NCBI RefSeq assembly: GCF_012272855.1
Contig: NZ_JAAXCQ010000013.1
Span: 62,001 to 126,000, forward strand
Source of the DNA: Arenibacter sp. 6A1
GTDB lineage: Bacteria; Bacteroidota; Bacteroidia; Flavobacteriales; Flavobacteriaceae
Reading direction: 5' to 3'
DNA: 64,000 bases
The notes under the pieces: model-generated
What the model was told of the DNA's origin: nothing
Database searches by the model: none
Seen by the model: only the letters and a program-made list of their open reading frames with translations
Position numbers and translations under genes: made by a program
Part shown: positions 27,755 through 36,846 of the stretch, piece by piece
Layout: each line of letters starts with the position of its first letter
How positions within the stretch are numbered: the stretch's first letter is position 1

Positions 27755-29569
27755 ATGATGAAGATAAATAATATAAACAAATTAATATTCCTATTCTTTT
27801 TGGTTTTAACACAGTGTAGTGAAGACCCTTTAGATAAAAGGCCGTTAGGGGCAATAAGTGAAGAGGTAGTATGGAACGACGAGAATTTAGCCATAGGATT
27901 TTTGAACAATATCTATAGTAGGGCCCTTCCAGGTTGGGCTACTACTGCCTCGCAATTATCCGATGATGCCCATGGTGAAAACGGATTGATGTACGGTGAG
28001 GCCCAACCGGGGTCAATGAATATTTATTCCGGTAACTATAAAACCATTAAGGATATAAATTTACTCCTGGCGAAAATAGGCACTGGAACTATTGGAAAAG
28101 ACGCCCAAAACCTGATGTCTGGCCAAGCCTTGTTTTTGAGAGCCCATTTGTATTTTAAATTGGTTGCGGCATATGGGGGGGTGCCTTTGGTATTGGAGGC
28201 CAAGGATAAATCGGAGATAGAGGCGCTGCAGGTGCCACGAAATACAACATCGGAATGTATTGCCCAAATTTTGAATGATTTGGATGATGCGGCCGATCTT
28301 TTGCCGGTGGCTTATCCCAATGCGGCGGAACAATATGGAAGAATTACCAAAGGAGCTGCCATAGCTTATAAAGGAAGGGTATTATTGCATTATGCCAGTG
28401 AACAGTTTGACCCTGCTCAGGATAAAGGGCGTTGGCAGGCGGCATATGATGCAAATAAGGCTGCAGTGGAATTGCTATCCTCCAATGGAAAAGGACTGCA
28501 TTCCAGCTACGAAAATCTGTGGTTCGATGAAAGTGAATCAAACCCTGAGGCAATACTAGTAAAAAGATATACCCTAGATCAATCGCACAATCGGGATGCT
28601 GGCTGTAGGCCATTTATTGTCGGAACCAATGGGGAATCTTTTGATAAGCCCACCAAAAGTCTGGTAGATGCTTTTCCGATGAAAGACGGAAAGGCCATTG
28701 ATGATCCGACTTCTTCCTATACCTATAACCCAACCGCCCTTTGGGTGGACAGGGATCCGAGATTTGCCGCTACTATTGCCTGGAACGGTGCCGTTTGGCC
28801 ATTGAACAATCCTGCTCCCAATAGGACAAGTGATTTGGAGTGGACTTTTCAGGAAAGTGCCATTGAAGGACAGGCCGATAGCAGGATTACCCCCACTAGT
28901 TTTAATTGTAGAAAGGCTATTGATGGCTCCATCGAGGGAGGAGCGGCCAGCTTATCCTCCCCTACGGATTGGATAGAAATCAGGTATGCCGAGGTGCTGT
29001 TAAATCTAGCAGAGGCTGCAAACGAGGTTGGATTGTCAATAGAAGCCTACAACATACTATCCCAAATCAGGGATCGTGCAGGTATTGATCCTGGTTTAGA
29101 CGGATTGTATGGCTTACAGGCGGGGATGGACCAGGACCAATTACGAAATGCTATAATGCTCGAAAGAAGGCTAGAGTTGGTTTTTGAAGGTAAGCGTTCC
29201 TCAGATCTTAGAAGAAGAAGAATGTACGATGCCATAAATGGGACCTATCGTCAAGGCTATAGAATTACCAAAACTGCTTCTTTTGATGCCCTTGATCCTT
29301 CCGAAGAAATTTTGGACGATCGTATAGCTTTAGAAGAAGGGATAAATAATGGAAGCATAGATCTTAACGATCCAAGTGTATACAACACCTATTTTAGCAC
29401 GGAGTTGAGGAGTGTGGAAAGGTTTGGAAATATAGATGATGATGGTAGTGTCATAAATTATCTTGATAGCTATTATTTTTTCGATATTCCACAAGATGAT
29501 CTTAATAAAAACCCTAATCTGGAACAAACCAAAGGTTGGCCAGGTGGGACTTTTGATCCATTGCAATAG
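27755..29569 (+). CDS. SusD/RagB-like surface glycan-binding lipoprotein
   Basis: This 604-residue protein has a hydrophobic leader ending at Cys21 (LTQCSED), a lipoprotein signal followed by acidic residues that favour surface export. SusD features include the N-terminal DPLDKRPLGAISEEVVWND, a TPR-like segment (QALFLRAHLYFKLVAAYGGVP) and the family C-terminal block (LEQTKGWPGG). The partner transporter lies 8 bp upstream. ATG codons at 27755 and 27758 are equally plausible starts. Its ligand is unknown. Confidence 0.96.
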   Translation: MMKINNINKLIFLFFLVLTQCSEDPLDKRPLGAISEEVVWNDENLAIGFLNNIYSRALPGWATTASQLSDDAHGENGLMYGEAQPGSMNIYSGNYKTIKDINLLLAKIGTGTIGKDAQNLMSGQALFLRAHLYFKLVAAYGGVPLVLEAKDKSEIEALQVPRNTTSECIAQILNDLDDAADLLPVAYPNAAEQYGRITKGAAIAYKGRVLLHYASEQFDPAQDKGRWQAAYDANKAAVELLSSNGKGLHSSYENLWFDESESNPEAILVKRYTLDQSHNRDAGCRPFIVGTNGESFDKPTKSLVDAFPMKDGKAIDDPTSSYTYNPTALWVDRDPRFAATIAWNGAVWPLNNPAPNRTSDLEWTFQESAIEGQADSRITPTSFNCRKAIDGSIEGGAASLSSPTDWIEIRYAEVLLNLAEAANEVGLSIEAYNILSQIRDRAGIDPGLDGLYGLQAGMDQDQLRNAIMLERRLELVFEGKRSSDLRRRRMYDAINGTYRQGYRITKTASFDALDPSEEILDDRIALEEGINNGSIDLNDPSVYNTYFSTELRSVERFGNIDDDGSVINYLDSYYFFDIPQDDLNKNPNLEQTKGWPGGTFDPLQ

Positions 29570-29618
29570 TCCAAAAAAAATTGAAAAAAGGAGTTCTATT
29601 TGAGTTAGTTGGTTTGAT

Positions 29619-29650
29619 AAAAGGGGGCTGTTCTTTAATAGCCTCTTTTT
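29619..29650 (+). terminator. Rho-independent terminator after SusD
   Basis: A stem of AAAGGGGGCT with AGCCTCTTTT (two G-U pairs) around a ten-base loop is followed by T residues, about 50 bp after the SusD stop. It separates SusCD from the next operon. The rest of the gap to 29872 is AT-rich, with a weak hairpin at 29757-29797. Confidence 0.75.
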
Positions 29651-29872
29651 ACAAATCAAGACATTTGTAGGCTGCAAATAGAAATGAAAATGTGAGTAGT
29701 AAATTTGAAAAATTGTGAGCCAGGAATTAAAGCTTTATTTAAAACTGCCCGCCTAGATGGCTTCTGTTTTTTTATATCATATATAAGAAAGCCATCCTTC
29801 TTTAATTGCAATATGAGTTGTTTATTAAATAATATAAGTGAATAAGAATCTTATTAAGTACAATATAAAATT

Positions 29873-32332
29873 ATGACTAAACTATTTTGGATTTTTTTAT
29901 CTACAATATGTATGACGGCCTATGGTAATTCTCAGGATAATAAATTTCTTGAAAATGATTTTTTCAAATTAACCCTTGATAACCAAGGTAATTTAACGGA
30001 ATTATTAGAGAAAGAAACAGGTAAAAACCTATTAATTCAAGGTTTTAATAAATCTCTATTAACCATTCAAAGTGACGGTGTGAATTATCCGATTACAAGC
30101 TGGGAACGTAAAGGAGAAATATTGAAATTGAAATTTAAGGAACTAGGTGCCGAAATTAGTGTAAATGTGAATAGTAAAAATAACTATTTAACCTTTGAAA
30201 TCGTAAAGGTTAAAAGTAGAAAATTTATTACAAAGGTTACTTGGGGACCCTATCATGTCTTGCCCTCAGAAAAAATAGGTCAATCAATTGGTATAGCCTA
30301 TGATGATAATACGGCTATCGGGTTTATGGGATTAAATCTTAAAAGTCGTGGTGGATTTGAAATTGCTACGAGAGAAAGATTTGGAAATGCTGCGAAGAAA
30401 ATTGAAGGAGGTGCAAGCTTAACTGGTTTTGTCCGAGATCGCTCCAGATTCCAAACTGTAGATAATTGGGAGCAAAAGTTAGGACAGGCAGTACCTGTTA
30501 AGGATAGCGATGCTGAAATAATAGGTGCCAAATTTGCTTTCTATTGCGTGCCTACAGATAAATTATTGAAAGTTGTGGAGGAAATCGTTGTAAACGAGGA
30601 CCTACCTTATATTAAAACGAAAGATGTCTGGAATAAAGTTTCGAAATACTCTAGTTCGTCAAAATTGATAATGTCTTACAATGTGAACAACATTGAAGCC
30701 TGTATTGATGTTGCGAAAAAAGCTGGTATTTCATCTGTCTATCATGGTGGCATTTTTAAAACATGGGGGACTTTTTTGTTAAATGATAAAGATTTTCCCA
30801 AAGGTTATCAATCTGTTAGGGAGTGTTCGGATATAGCGGAAAAGCATGGTATAAATCTAGGAGCTCATACATTAACAAATTTTATTACGACAAATGATCC
30901 ATTAGTTACTCCTCGACCTGATCCAGGTCTTGTTATGGCTGGTATCACCAAGCTTGAAAAAAGTATATCTGAAAATGATGATGAATTGTTATTGCAAGAT
31001 GAAGTTGTGCGACCGGCATACCATGAACCAAATATTGAAAAAGTTAACCCTAGGTGGCGCGAGCATACAGCGGTTCGAATAGGGGATGAAATTATAGAGT
31101 ATTCTTATGCAACTGCCGAAGGCAAATTGGTTTTAAAAGATTGTAAACGTGGTGCTTTTGGTACTAAAGCGGTTAAACACAAAAAAGGAGAAAAGGTAAG
31201 TAGACTAATGTCTCATGGTTACAAAGTATTTTTCCCAGATATTAACTTACAAGATCAAATGGCTAAAAATCTAGCCAAATTCTTTAATGAAGCTAATCTG
31301 AAGAGAATTAGTTTTGATGGTATTGAAGGTGGGCTTGCTTCCGGGCATGGACGCTATGGAAGTGATCGTTTTGTGAAGGTTTTCTTTGATCATTTAAAAG
31401 ATCCAAATATTGTAGCGAATTCATCGGATGTAACACATTTTGGTTGGCATTATTTTGCTAATGAAAGTTGGGGCGAACCTTGGACATCCGATAACTTTAG
31501 GGAAGCACATTTAGACCATAGATTGGATGTGCAACAAGCCTTAAAAGAAGATTTGTTGCCGCGTAAAATGGGACAATTTAGTATCAATGCAAAAACAACA
31601 AAAAAGGATATTGAATGGGTAATGGGCTTGTGTGCCGGTTACGATGCGGGTGTAGATTTTTACATTAGCCCCAATATTGAAGAAATCAACAAAGAAGCTA
31701 ATTCAATTCTATCAGAAATTAAGAAGTGGGAAAATGCAAGAATGGAAGGTCTTTTTACAGAAGCACAAAAAGAAAAACTACGCGATCCTTATACTTTCTA
31801 TGGTCTAGAGCGAAATGGGGAGGGTGTGAATTTGGTTTTTATTGAATCCTGGGCACCAGAAGGAGGAAGAACTCAGGGAGAAAATGATCTTAATAGTTTA
31901 CCATCTTCAATATTGAAAAGCAGTCCGGAAGCTCCTGTATCTTTGGATTATAGGCATACGAATATGACCACGGAACCGGGACAACCTACGGCTGCCATTT
32001 GGAAATATTTTTGTGCAGGACCCAAGCAAAAATTGCAATTTGTAATTCGTCTTCCTAAAGAATCGAGAGAAAGTGTGAATGGTATCTACTTGAAGGTAGG
32101 AGCAAAAAAAATTATGATACCGTTTACATTGGCACCAGGCGATTATATTATTAATAAAGGAAACAATACCTATAAACATCTTTCCGCAGATCTTCAAGTT
32201 AAGAATGAAGTTATTCTAGATGAGGGCTATTTTACAGTGACTGAAGGTCAAAACGTAATCGAATTTGATTATCAAGGCAAAGGAAGGGATGCGGGCCCTG
32301 AAATGATTGTTAATTTCCGTACAATAAAATAG
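29873..32332 (+). CDS. Secreted putative glycoside hydrolase of unrecognised family (819-residue protein A)
   Basis: This 819-residue protein has a signal peptide ending near GNSQD. The N-terminal ~230 residues look like a beta-sandwich (FFKLTLDNQGNLTELLEKETG). From ~265 a TIM-barrel-like region follows: ACIDVAKKAGISSVYHGG, KHGINLGAHTL, NFITTNDPLVTP, CKRGAFGTKA, SFDGIEG with Asp482, and ESWGEPW. A C-terminal domain (~690-819) is again beta-rich. It is a clear paralogue of the 819-residue protein at 43.5 kb. Position of the Asp-Gly after a strand and the N-terminal sandwich recall GH-D and GH31-like enzymes, but no family is identified. It probably acts in the periplasm on the imported glycan. 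Confidence 0.6.
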   Translation: MTKLFWIFLSTICMTAYGNSQDNKFLENDFFKLTLDNQGNLTELLEKETGKNLLIQGFNKSLLTIQSDGVNYPITSWERKGEILKLKFKELGAEISVNVNSKNNYLTFEIVKVKSRKFITKVTWGPYHVLPSEKIGQSIGIAYDDNTAIGFMGLNLKSRGGFEIATRERFGNAAKKIEGGASLTGFVRDRSRFQTVDNWEQKLGQAVPVKDSDAEIIGAKFAFYCVPTDKLLKVVEEIVVNEDLPYIKTKDVWNKVSKYSSSSKLIMSYNVNNIEACIDVAKKAGISSVYHGGIFKTWGTFLLNDKDFPKGYQSVRECSDIAEKHGINLGAHTLTNFITTNDPLVTPRPDPGLVMAGITKLEKSISENDDELLLQDEVVRPAYHEPNIEKVNPRWREHTAVRIGDEIIEYSYATAEGKLVLKDCKRGAFGTKAVKHKKGEKVSRLMSHGYKVFFPDINLQDQMAKNLAKFFNEANLKRISFDGIEGGLASGHGRYGSDRFVKVFFDHLKDPNIVANSSDVTHFGWHYFANESWGEPWTSDNFREAHLDHRLDVQQALKEDLLPRKMGQFSINAKTTKKDIEWVMGLCAGYDAGVDFYISPNIEEINKEANSILSEIKKWENARMEGLFTEAQKEKLRDPYTFYGLERNGEGVNLVFIESWAPEGGRTQGENDLNSLPSSILKSSPEAPVSLDYRHTNMTTEPGQPTAAIWKYFCAGPKQKLQFVIRLPKESRESVNGIYLKVGAKKIMIPFTLAPGDYIINKGNNTYKHLSADLQVKNEVILDEGYFTVTEGQNVIEFDYQGKGRDAGPEMIVNFRTIK

Positions 32333-32464
32333 TTTTTAGATTTAATGTGTCACTCATGTTTTGCCAATGCCCTTTGTCGCTCATCATAACAATCTAAAGA
32401 AGATCACGTGGGAATGAGGATATTCAAATAAAACAAATAATATGCCACACAGGTAACATAATGA

Positions 32465-32565
32465 ATAAGTAATGGTAAGGAAACGATATAATGTCAATGT
32501 TTGTAGCGCGTTTTCCCTTCAGTACGACTGGTGAGGAAAGTGTTATTTGATTTGCCATTACTTAT
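32465..32565. repeat. 14-bp inverted repeat with 73-bp spacer
   Basis: ATAAGTAATGGTAA (32465-32478) and TTGCCATTACTTAT (32552-32565) pair with one mismatch inside a 340-bp gap with no gene. They could form a long mRNA leader hairpin or be the ends of a vanished small element. No coding sequence was found between them. Confidence 0.4.
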
Positions 32566-32672
32566 GAAATGTACTAATGAAGTTCTAATGACTGTGAGGG
32601 AGGTAGGTTGTTTCTTTCGTAAATAAAAGGGATTTTATTCAAAGGCTATCCAGAAATAATAATAATATAAAA

Positions 32673-35600
32673 ATGAGTAGAGGAATTGCCATTTTTCAAA
32701 CGATTTCGATTTTTGTTCTTACTATACATAGTTACGCACAAGATGTAGAAGTAAATAATAGCAGGGATACAGTATTTACTTTACTAGGTCCATCTGTAAC
32801 AGATATAATCTTCAATAACCAACTGCACCAAACCAAGGAAGACAATATTTTTGTTTACAAGGGTTTTTACAAGGGAGGTGGAGTTGCAATTGGAGATGTG
32901 AATAATGATGGACTTTTGGATATATATTTTACTGGAAATCAGGTTGGTGATAAGTTGTATCTCAATAAGGGAAATCTAAAATTCGAGGATATTACCCTGG
33001 CAGCCGGGATCTTGGATAAGGGCGGCTGGTCTACTCACGTAAGCATGGTTGATATTAATAATGATGGGTTTAAGGATATCTACGTTTGTAAAAGTCTTTA
33101 TGACGGTAGAGAAGATCTACGGGAGAACGAACTTTATATCAATAATGGAGACCTTACTTTTAGTGAATCGGCGGTCAAGTACAATTTAAATGATAGGAAT
33201 AGAACGACAGAAGCTAATTTTTTTGATTTCGATAGGGATGGGGATTTTGATGTTTTCTTGGTGAATCAACCAAAGAATTCATCTTTTATGGCACCTGCAA
33301 ACGATGAAGAAAAAATTACGCCGACCCAGAACTATAGGTTATTGGAGAATATTGACAATCGTTTTTTTGAAACACCTGATAATGGAGGCGTTAGCAATTT
33401 TGGTTATGGATTAAGTTCAAGCATAGCCGATTTTAATAATGACGGATGGCAGGACATTTATGTGGCAAATGATTACTTGGGTCCTGATTTTTTTTACATC
33501 AACAATGGCAATGGAACCTTTACCAATAAAATTTATGAAAATATAAAGCATACTTCCTATTTCAGTATGGGCACAGATGTTGGCGATATTAACAATGATG
33601 GTTGGTTCGATTTTGTGGTACTCGATATGGTAGCAGAAGATAACTACAGACTTAAAAGTAATATGAGTTCCATGAACCCCACTGAGTTTTGGAATAACGT
33701 AAGTAAAGGTGGGCATTATCAATATATGTTTAATACTCTACAACTGAACAATGGTGTTGATGTACATGGGAATATGCTTTTTAGTGAAATAGCACAAATG
33801 GCAGGGATATCCAGTACGGATTGGAGTTGGTCCCCCTTATTGGCCGATTTTGATAATGACGGGCACTTGGATCTTTTCGTTACCAATGGAATACGACATG
33901 AAATTGGAAACACCGATGCCCTTAAGAAATTGGATGAATATGTTGGCGATATTGATACCAATTATAATAAGGAAGGCGACAAAAACTTTGACGTTTGGAA
34001 ATATGCCAAGTTGGAAAAGATGCTATCCTTTTTTCCATCCGATAAAATTCAGAATTATATGTATCGTAATACAAATGGACTGAAATTCGAAAAAGTGTCC
34101 GATAAATGGGGACTATCCCAAAAAACGTTTTCCACTGGTGCTGCCTATGGGGATTTGGATAATGATGGGGATTTAGATTTGGTAGTAAACAATATAGATG
34201 AGGTGGCCCATATATATAGAAATAACACATCCGAAAAGAAAAAGAACAATTATTTAAGGATAAATTTCAAAAGGGGCAAGGTGGGTCAAAGTTTTTTTGG
34301 TACAAAAGTATCCTTGTTTCATAAAAATGGGGTGCAAATCTCACAATTGACCAATGCTCGTGGAATTAATTCCAGTAGTGAAGAAACTATACATTTCGGA
34401 TTGGATCAAATCAATTCTATAGATAGTTTAAGAATAGATTGGTTTAACGGTCAGACCTCAATGTATAAAAACGTTAAGGTAAACCGAACATTGGAGTATG
34501 ATCTCAACAGTGCTAAAAATAGCCAACGACTCCCCAATAAACCGGATTTTCTATTATTTGAAGATGTTTCCGATGCTGCCAAAGTAAATTATGTGCATAG
34601 AGAGAATAAGTTCGATGATTTTGGGCGTGAGGTCTTATTGCCCCATCGCATGTCTACCTTAGGCTCAGGAATTGCTGTCGCAGATATTGATGGTGATGGT
34701 CTAGAAGATTTTTATATCGGTGGTCCAGATGAAGGTTTAGGCAAGCTTTATAAGCAACAACCTACGGGTTCATTTATAGAAAGTCCCTTAAAACTTATTC
34801 CCGACCTAAACAGGGAAGATATGGGAGCCGTATTTTTTGATGCCGATAATGACGGAGATCAGGATTTATATGTGGTTTCGGGAGGAAATGAATTTGAATT
34901 GGATTCCGAAAATTACCAAGATAGATTGTATATAAATAATGGAGAAGGGAATTTTCAATTATCAATAGGGATCCTTCCTGAAATAATGGCTAGTGGCTCA
35001 AGGGTTAAGATGGCGGATTATGATAATGACGGCGATTTAGACCTATTTGTGGGTGGTAGACAAGTTCCAGGGCATTATCCCGAACCAGCGGATAGTTATT
35101 TGTTAAAAAATCAGCTTAATGAAACTGGAACATTAAGTTTTGTAAAAACCAATATGAATGTATTGGATAGGTTGGGTATGGTGACAGACGCTGTTTGGAC
35201 GGACTTCGACGGGGATGGTGATTTGGATTTATTGGTTACAGGTATGTGGATGCCCATTACTGTTTTGGAAAATGTTGAAGGGCAATTTAAGAACAGCACA
35301 GATAAATTCAATTTACAAAATACCACCGGGTGGTGGTTCAGCATTTCTAAGGGGGATTTGGATGCCGACGGCGATGAGGATTATGTGTTTGGAAATTTGG
35401 GATTGAACTACAAGTACAAGGCAAATGCAAATGAACCATTTTCCGTTTATTATGGTGATTTTGACGAAAATGGAAAGAACGACATAGTGTTGAGTTATTA
35501 TAATTATGGGACACAATATCCGTTACGAGGTAGGTCATGTTCCTCCCAGCAAATTCCAGAAATTAAAAAGAAATTTGCAACCTACAATGAATTTGCGTCC

Positions 35601-36035
35601 TCGACTTTGCAAGACGTATATGGGGTTTTCAAATTGGATAATTCCTTGCATTATCAAGCTAAGACTTTTGCTAGTGTTAGTATGGAAAATTTGGGGAATG
35701 GTAAATATGAGATTAGGCAACTGCCAGATTTAGCCCAAATTTCCAACATCAACAGTTCAGTAATTTATGATTTTGACAATGATGGGATAAAGGATATTGT
35801 TGTGGCTGGAAATCTATATGGATCTGAAATAGAAACAACAAGAAATGATGCGAGTTTGGGCTTGTTTTTAAAGGGACAGGGCCAGTTTATTTTTGAGTCA
35901 GTACCTATGGGCAAATCAGGACTAAACATTTCTCAAGATGTAAAGGAACTAAAACTCATTGGTTATGGAAACCAAAAGGCACTTGTTATAGGGGTAAATA
36001 ATGGTACGGCAAAACTTATTAAAATAAATAATTAA
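32673..36035 (+). CDS. FG-GAP/VCBS repeat protein with ASPIC/UnbV domain (CRTAC1-like)
   Basis: This 1120-residue secreted protein has a signal peptide ending near SYAQ. It has many FG-GAP/VCBS motifs of D-x-NNDGxxD type (IGDVNNDGLLDIYF, VDINNDGFKDIYV, ADFNNDGWQDIYV, GDLDNDGDLDLVV), which bind calcium in beta-propellers. A mid-protein ASPIC/UnbV domain (SQLTNARGINSSSEETIHFG, ~565-605) is followed by a second propeller. Such proteins are often found near SusCD genes and glycosidases and are thought to aid surface binding; their precise role is not established. Two bases separate it from the following remnant of a similar gene. Confidence 0.88.
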   Translation: MSRGIAIFQTISIFVLTIHSYAQDVEVNNSRDTVFTLLGPSVTDIIFNNQLHQTKEDNIFVYKGFYKGGGVAIGDVNNDGLLDIYFTGNQVGDKLYLNKGNLKFEDITLAAGILDKGGWSTHVSMVDINNDGFKDIYVCKSLYDGREDLRENELYINNGDLTFSESAVKYNLNDRNRTTEANFFDFDRDGDFDVFLVNQPKNSSFMAPANDEEKITPTQNYRLLENIDNRFFETPDNGGVSNFGYGLSSSIADFNNDGWQDIYVANDYLGPDFFYINNGNGTFTNKIYENIKHTSYFSMGTDVGDINNDGWFDFVVLDMVAEDNYRLKSNMSSMNPTEFWNNVSKGGHYQYMFNTLQLNNGVDVHGNMLFSEIAQMAGISSTDWSWSPLLADFDNDGHLDLFVTNGIRHEIGNTDALKKLDEYVGDIDTNYNKEGDKNFDVWKYAKLEKMLSFFPSDKIQNYMYRNTNGLKFEKVSDKWGLSQKTFSTGAAYGDLDNDGDLDLVVNNIDEVAHIYRNNTSEKKKNNYLRINFKRGKVGQSFFGTKVSLFHKNGVQISQLTNARGINSSSEETIHFGLDQINSIDSLRIDWFNGQTSMYKNVKVNRTLEYDLNSAKNSQRLPNKPDFLLFEDVSDAAKVNYVHRENKFDDFGREVLLPHRMSTLGSGIAVADIDGDGLEDFYIGGPDEGLGKLYKQQPTGSFIESPLKLIPDLNREDMGAVFFDADNDGDQDLYVVSGGNEFELDSENYQDRLYINNGEGNFQLSIGILPEIMASGSRVKMADYDNDGDLDLFVGGRQVPGHYPEPADSYLLKNQLNETGTLSFVKTNMNVLDRLGMVTDAVWTDFDGDGDLDLLVTGMWMPITVLENVEGQFKNSTDKFNLQNTTGWWFSISKGDLDADGDEDYVFGNLGLNYKYKANANEPFSVYYGDFDENGKNDIVLSYYNYGTQYPLRGRSCSSQQIPEIKKKFATYNEFASSTLQDVYGVFKLDNSLHYQAKTFASVSMENLGNGKYEIRQLPDLAQISNINSSVIYDFDNDGIKDIVVAGNLYGSEIETTRNDASLGLFLKGQGQFIFESVPMGKSGLNISQDVKELKLIGYGNQKALVIGVNNGTAKLIKINN

Positions 36036-36037
36036 AA

Positions 36038-36413
36038 ATGGAAAAGTTAAGGGCTTTAGGAAATTTACTTTTTATATGTTTTTCTTTCTATGGCACGTAT
36101 GTTCCAGTCAGGGGGGAAGACTCCCTGTTTAATGAAATTAAACTGGAGTATTCCAAGTTATATTTTAAGAATTCACTAAAGGAAACCCCGGACTTCAATT
36201 ACTATATTTTTACGCATATGTATATGGGAACCGGTGTGTCTACTGGCTTGTTATTATAAGGAATTAAAGGTAGGGGTATTTGTAGCAGTTACAAGCAGGG
36301 AAAGTGGATTTATTGTTTCGGGAAATATAAAGGCTGTGAAAAAAGAGGTGACAGGAACTGGAGTTGTGGTATTGGTAGGGGAGAACAAAGGATCTTTGCT
36401 TGTTTTTAAATAA
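36038..36413 (+). pseudogene. Remnant of a second FG-GAP/ASPIC gene with large internal deletion
   Basis: The first 73 codons (36038-36259) give a signal peptide and then LKETPDFNYYIFTHMYMGTGVSTG. This matches the start of FG-GAP/ASPIC proteins just before the first D-x-NNDG motif, where the frame ends. From 36261 another frame reads ESGFIVSGNIKAVKKEV and LVGENKGSLLVFK with a stop at 36411-36413, resembling the last ~50 residues of such proteins (compare VIGVNNGTAKLIK at the end of the upstream gene). About 1000 codons between the two ends are missing. It follows the intact gene directly. Confidence 0.7.
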
Positions 36414-36619
36414 TTCGGGAGCAAGTTTGACCAATTTGTTCATGCGGTTGAAGGATACTGGAATATGTAGGTTGAAAATTATTGTAATAATCTCAATGGT
36501 CATTAGGTTCATTTTAAGAATTTTTGATTGTCCCAATCCTCCCTTAAGGTCTAAAATCAAAGCTTTGTTTTTTAAACTTGTTCAATTGTAAATAATAATC
36601 AGTTACGTCAAAATTATAG

Positions 36620-36790
36620 ATGATGAAAAATAAAACAAAGTTATTTGGATTTTTAGTAAGTATATCTTTTTTCATTTCTAGGGGAGGTCTAAATGCTCAG
36701 GAAGCTAGGTGAAAATCTCAACCTTGTTGGAAGAAATGGTAGATGGTGATTTGAATACCCAGTTTCAAACATCCAACTTTTAATCCAAAT
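36620..36790 (+). pseudogene. Truncated remnant of a GH172 (DUF2961) gene start
   Basis: An ATG at 36620/36623 opens a signal peptide (KTKLFGFLVSISFF...NAQEA), after which the DNA matches the beginning of the intact GH172 gene at 39.3 kb (GCTCAGGAAGC, then ATCTCAACCTTGTTGGAAGA). An indel after AQEA puts it out of frame, and similarity fades after about 36785. The rest of the gene is missing. The gap 36414-36846 contains no other gene. Confidence 0.75.
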
Positions 36791-36846
36791 GCCTTAGCAT
36801 ATCGATATGCTTGGTTTGTAATTGAATAATAAGAAAAACAATAGAA

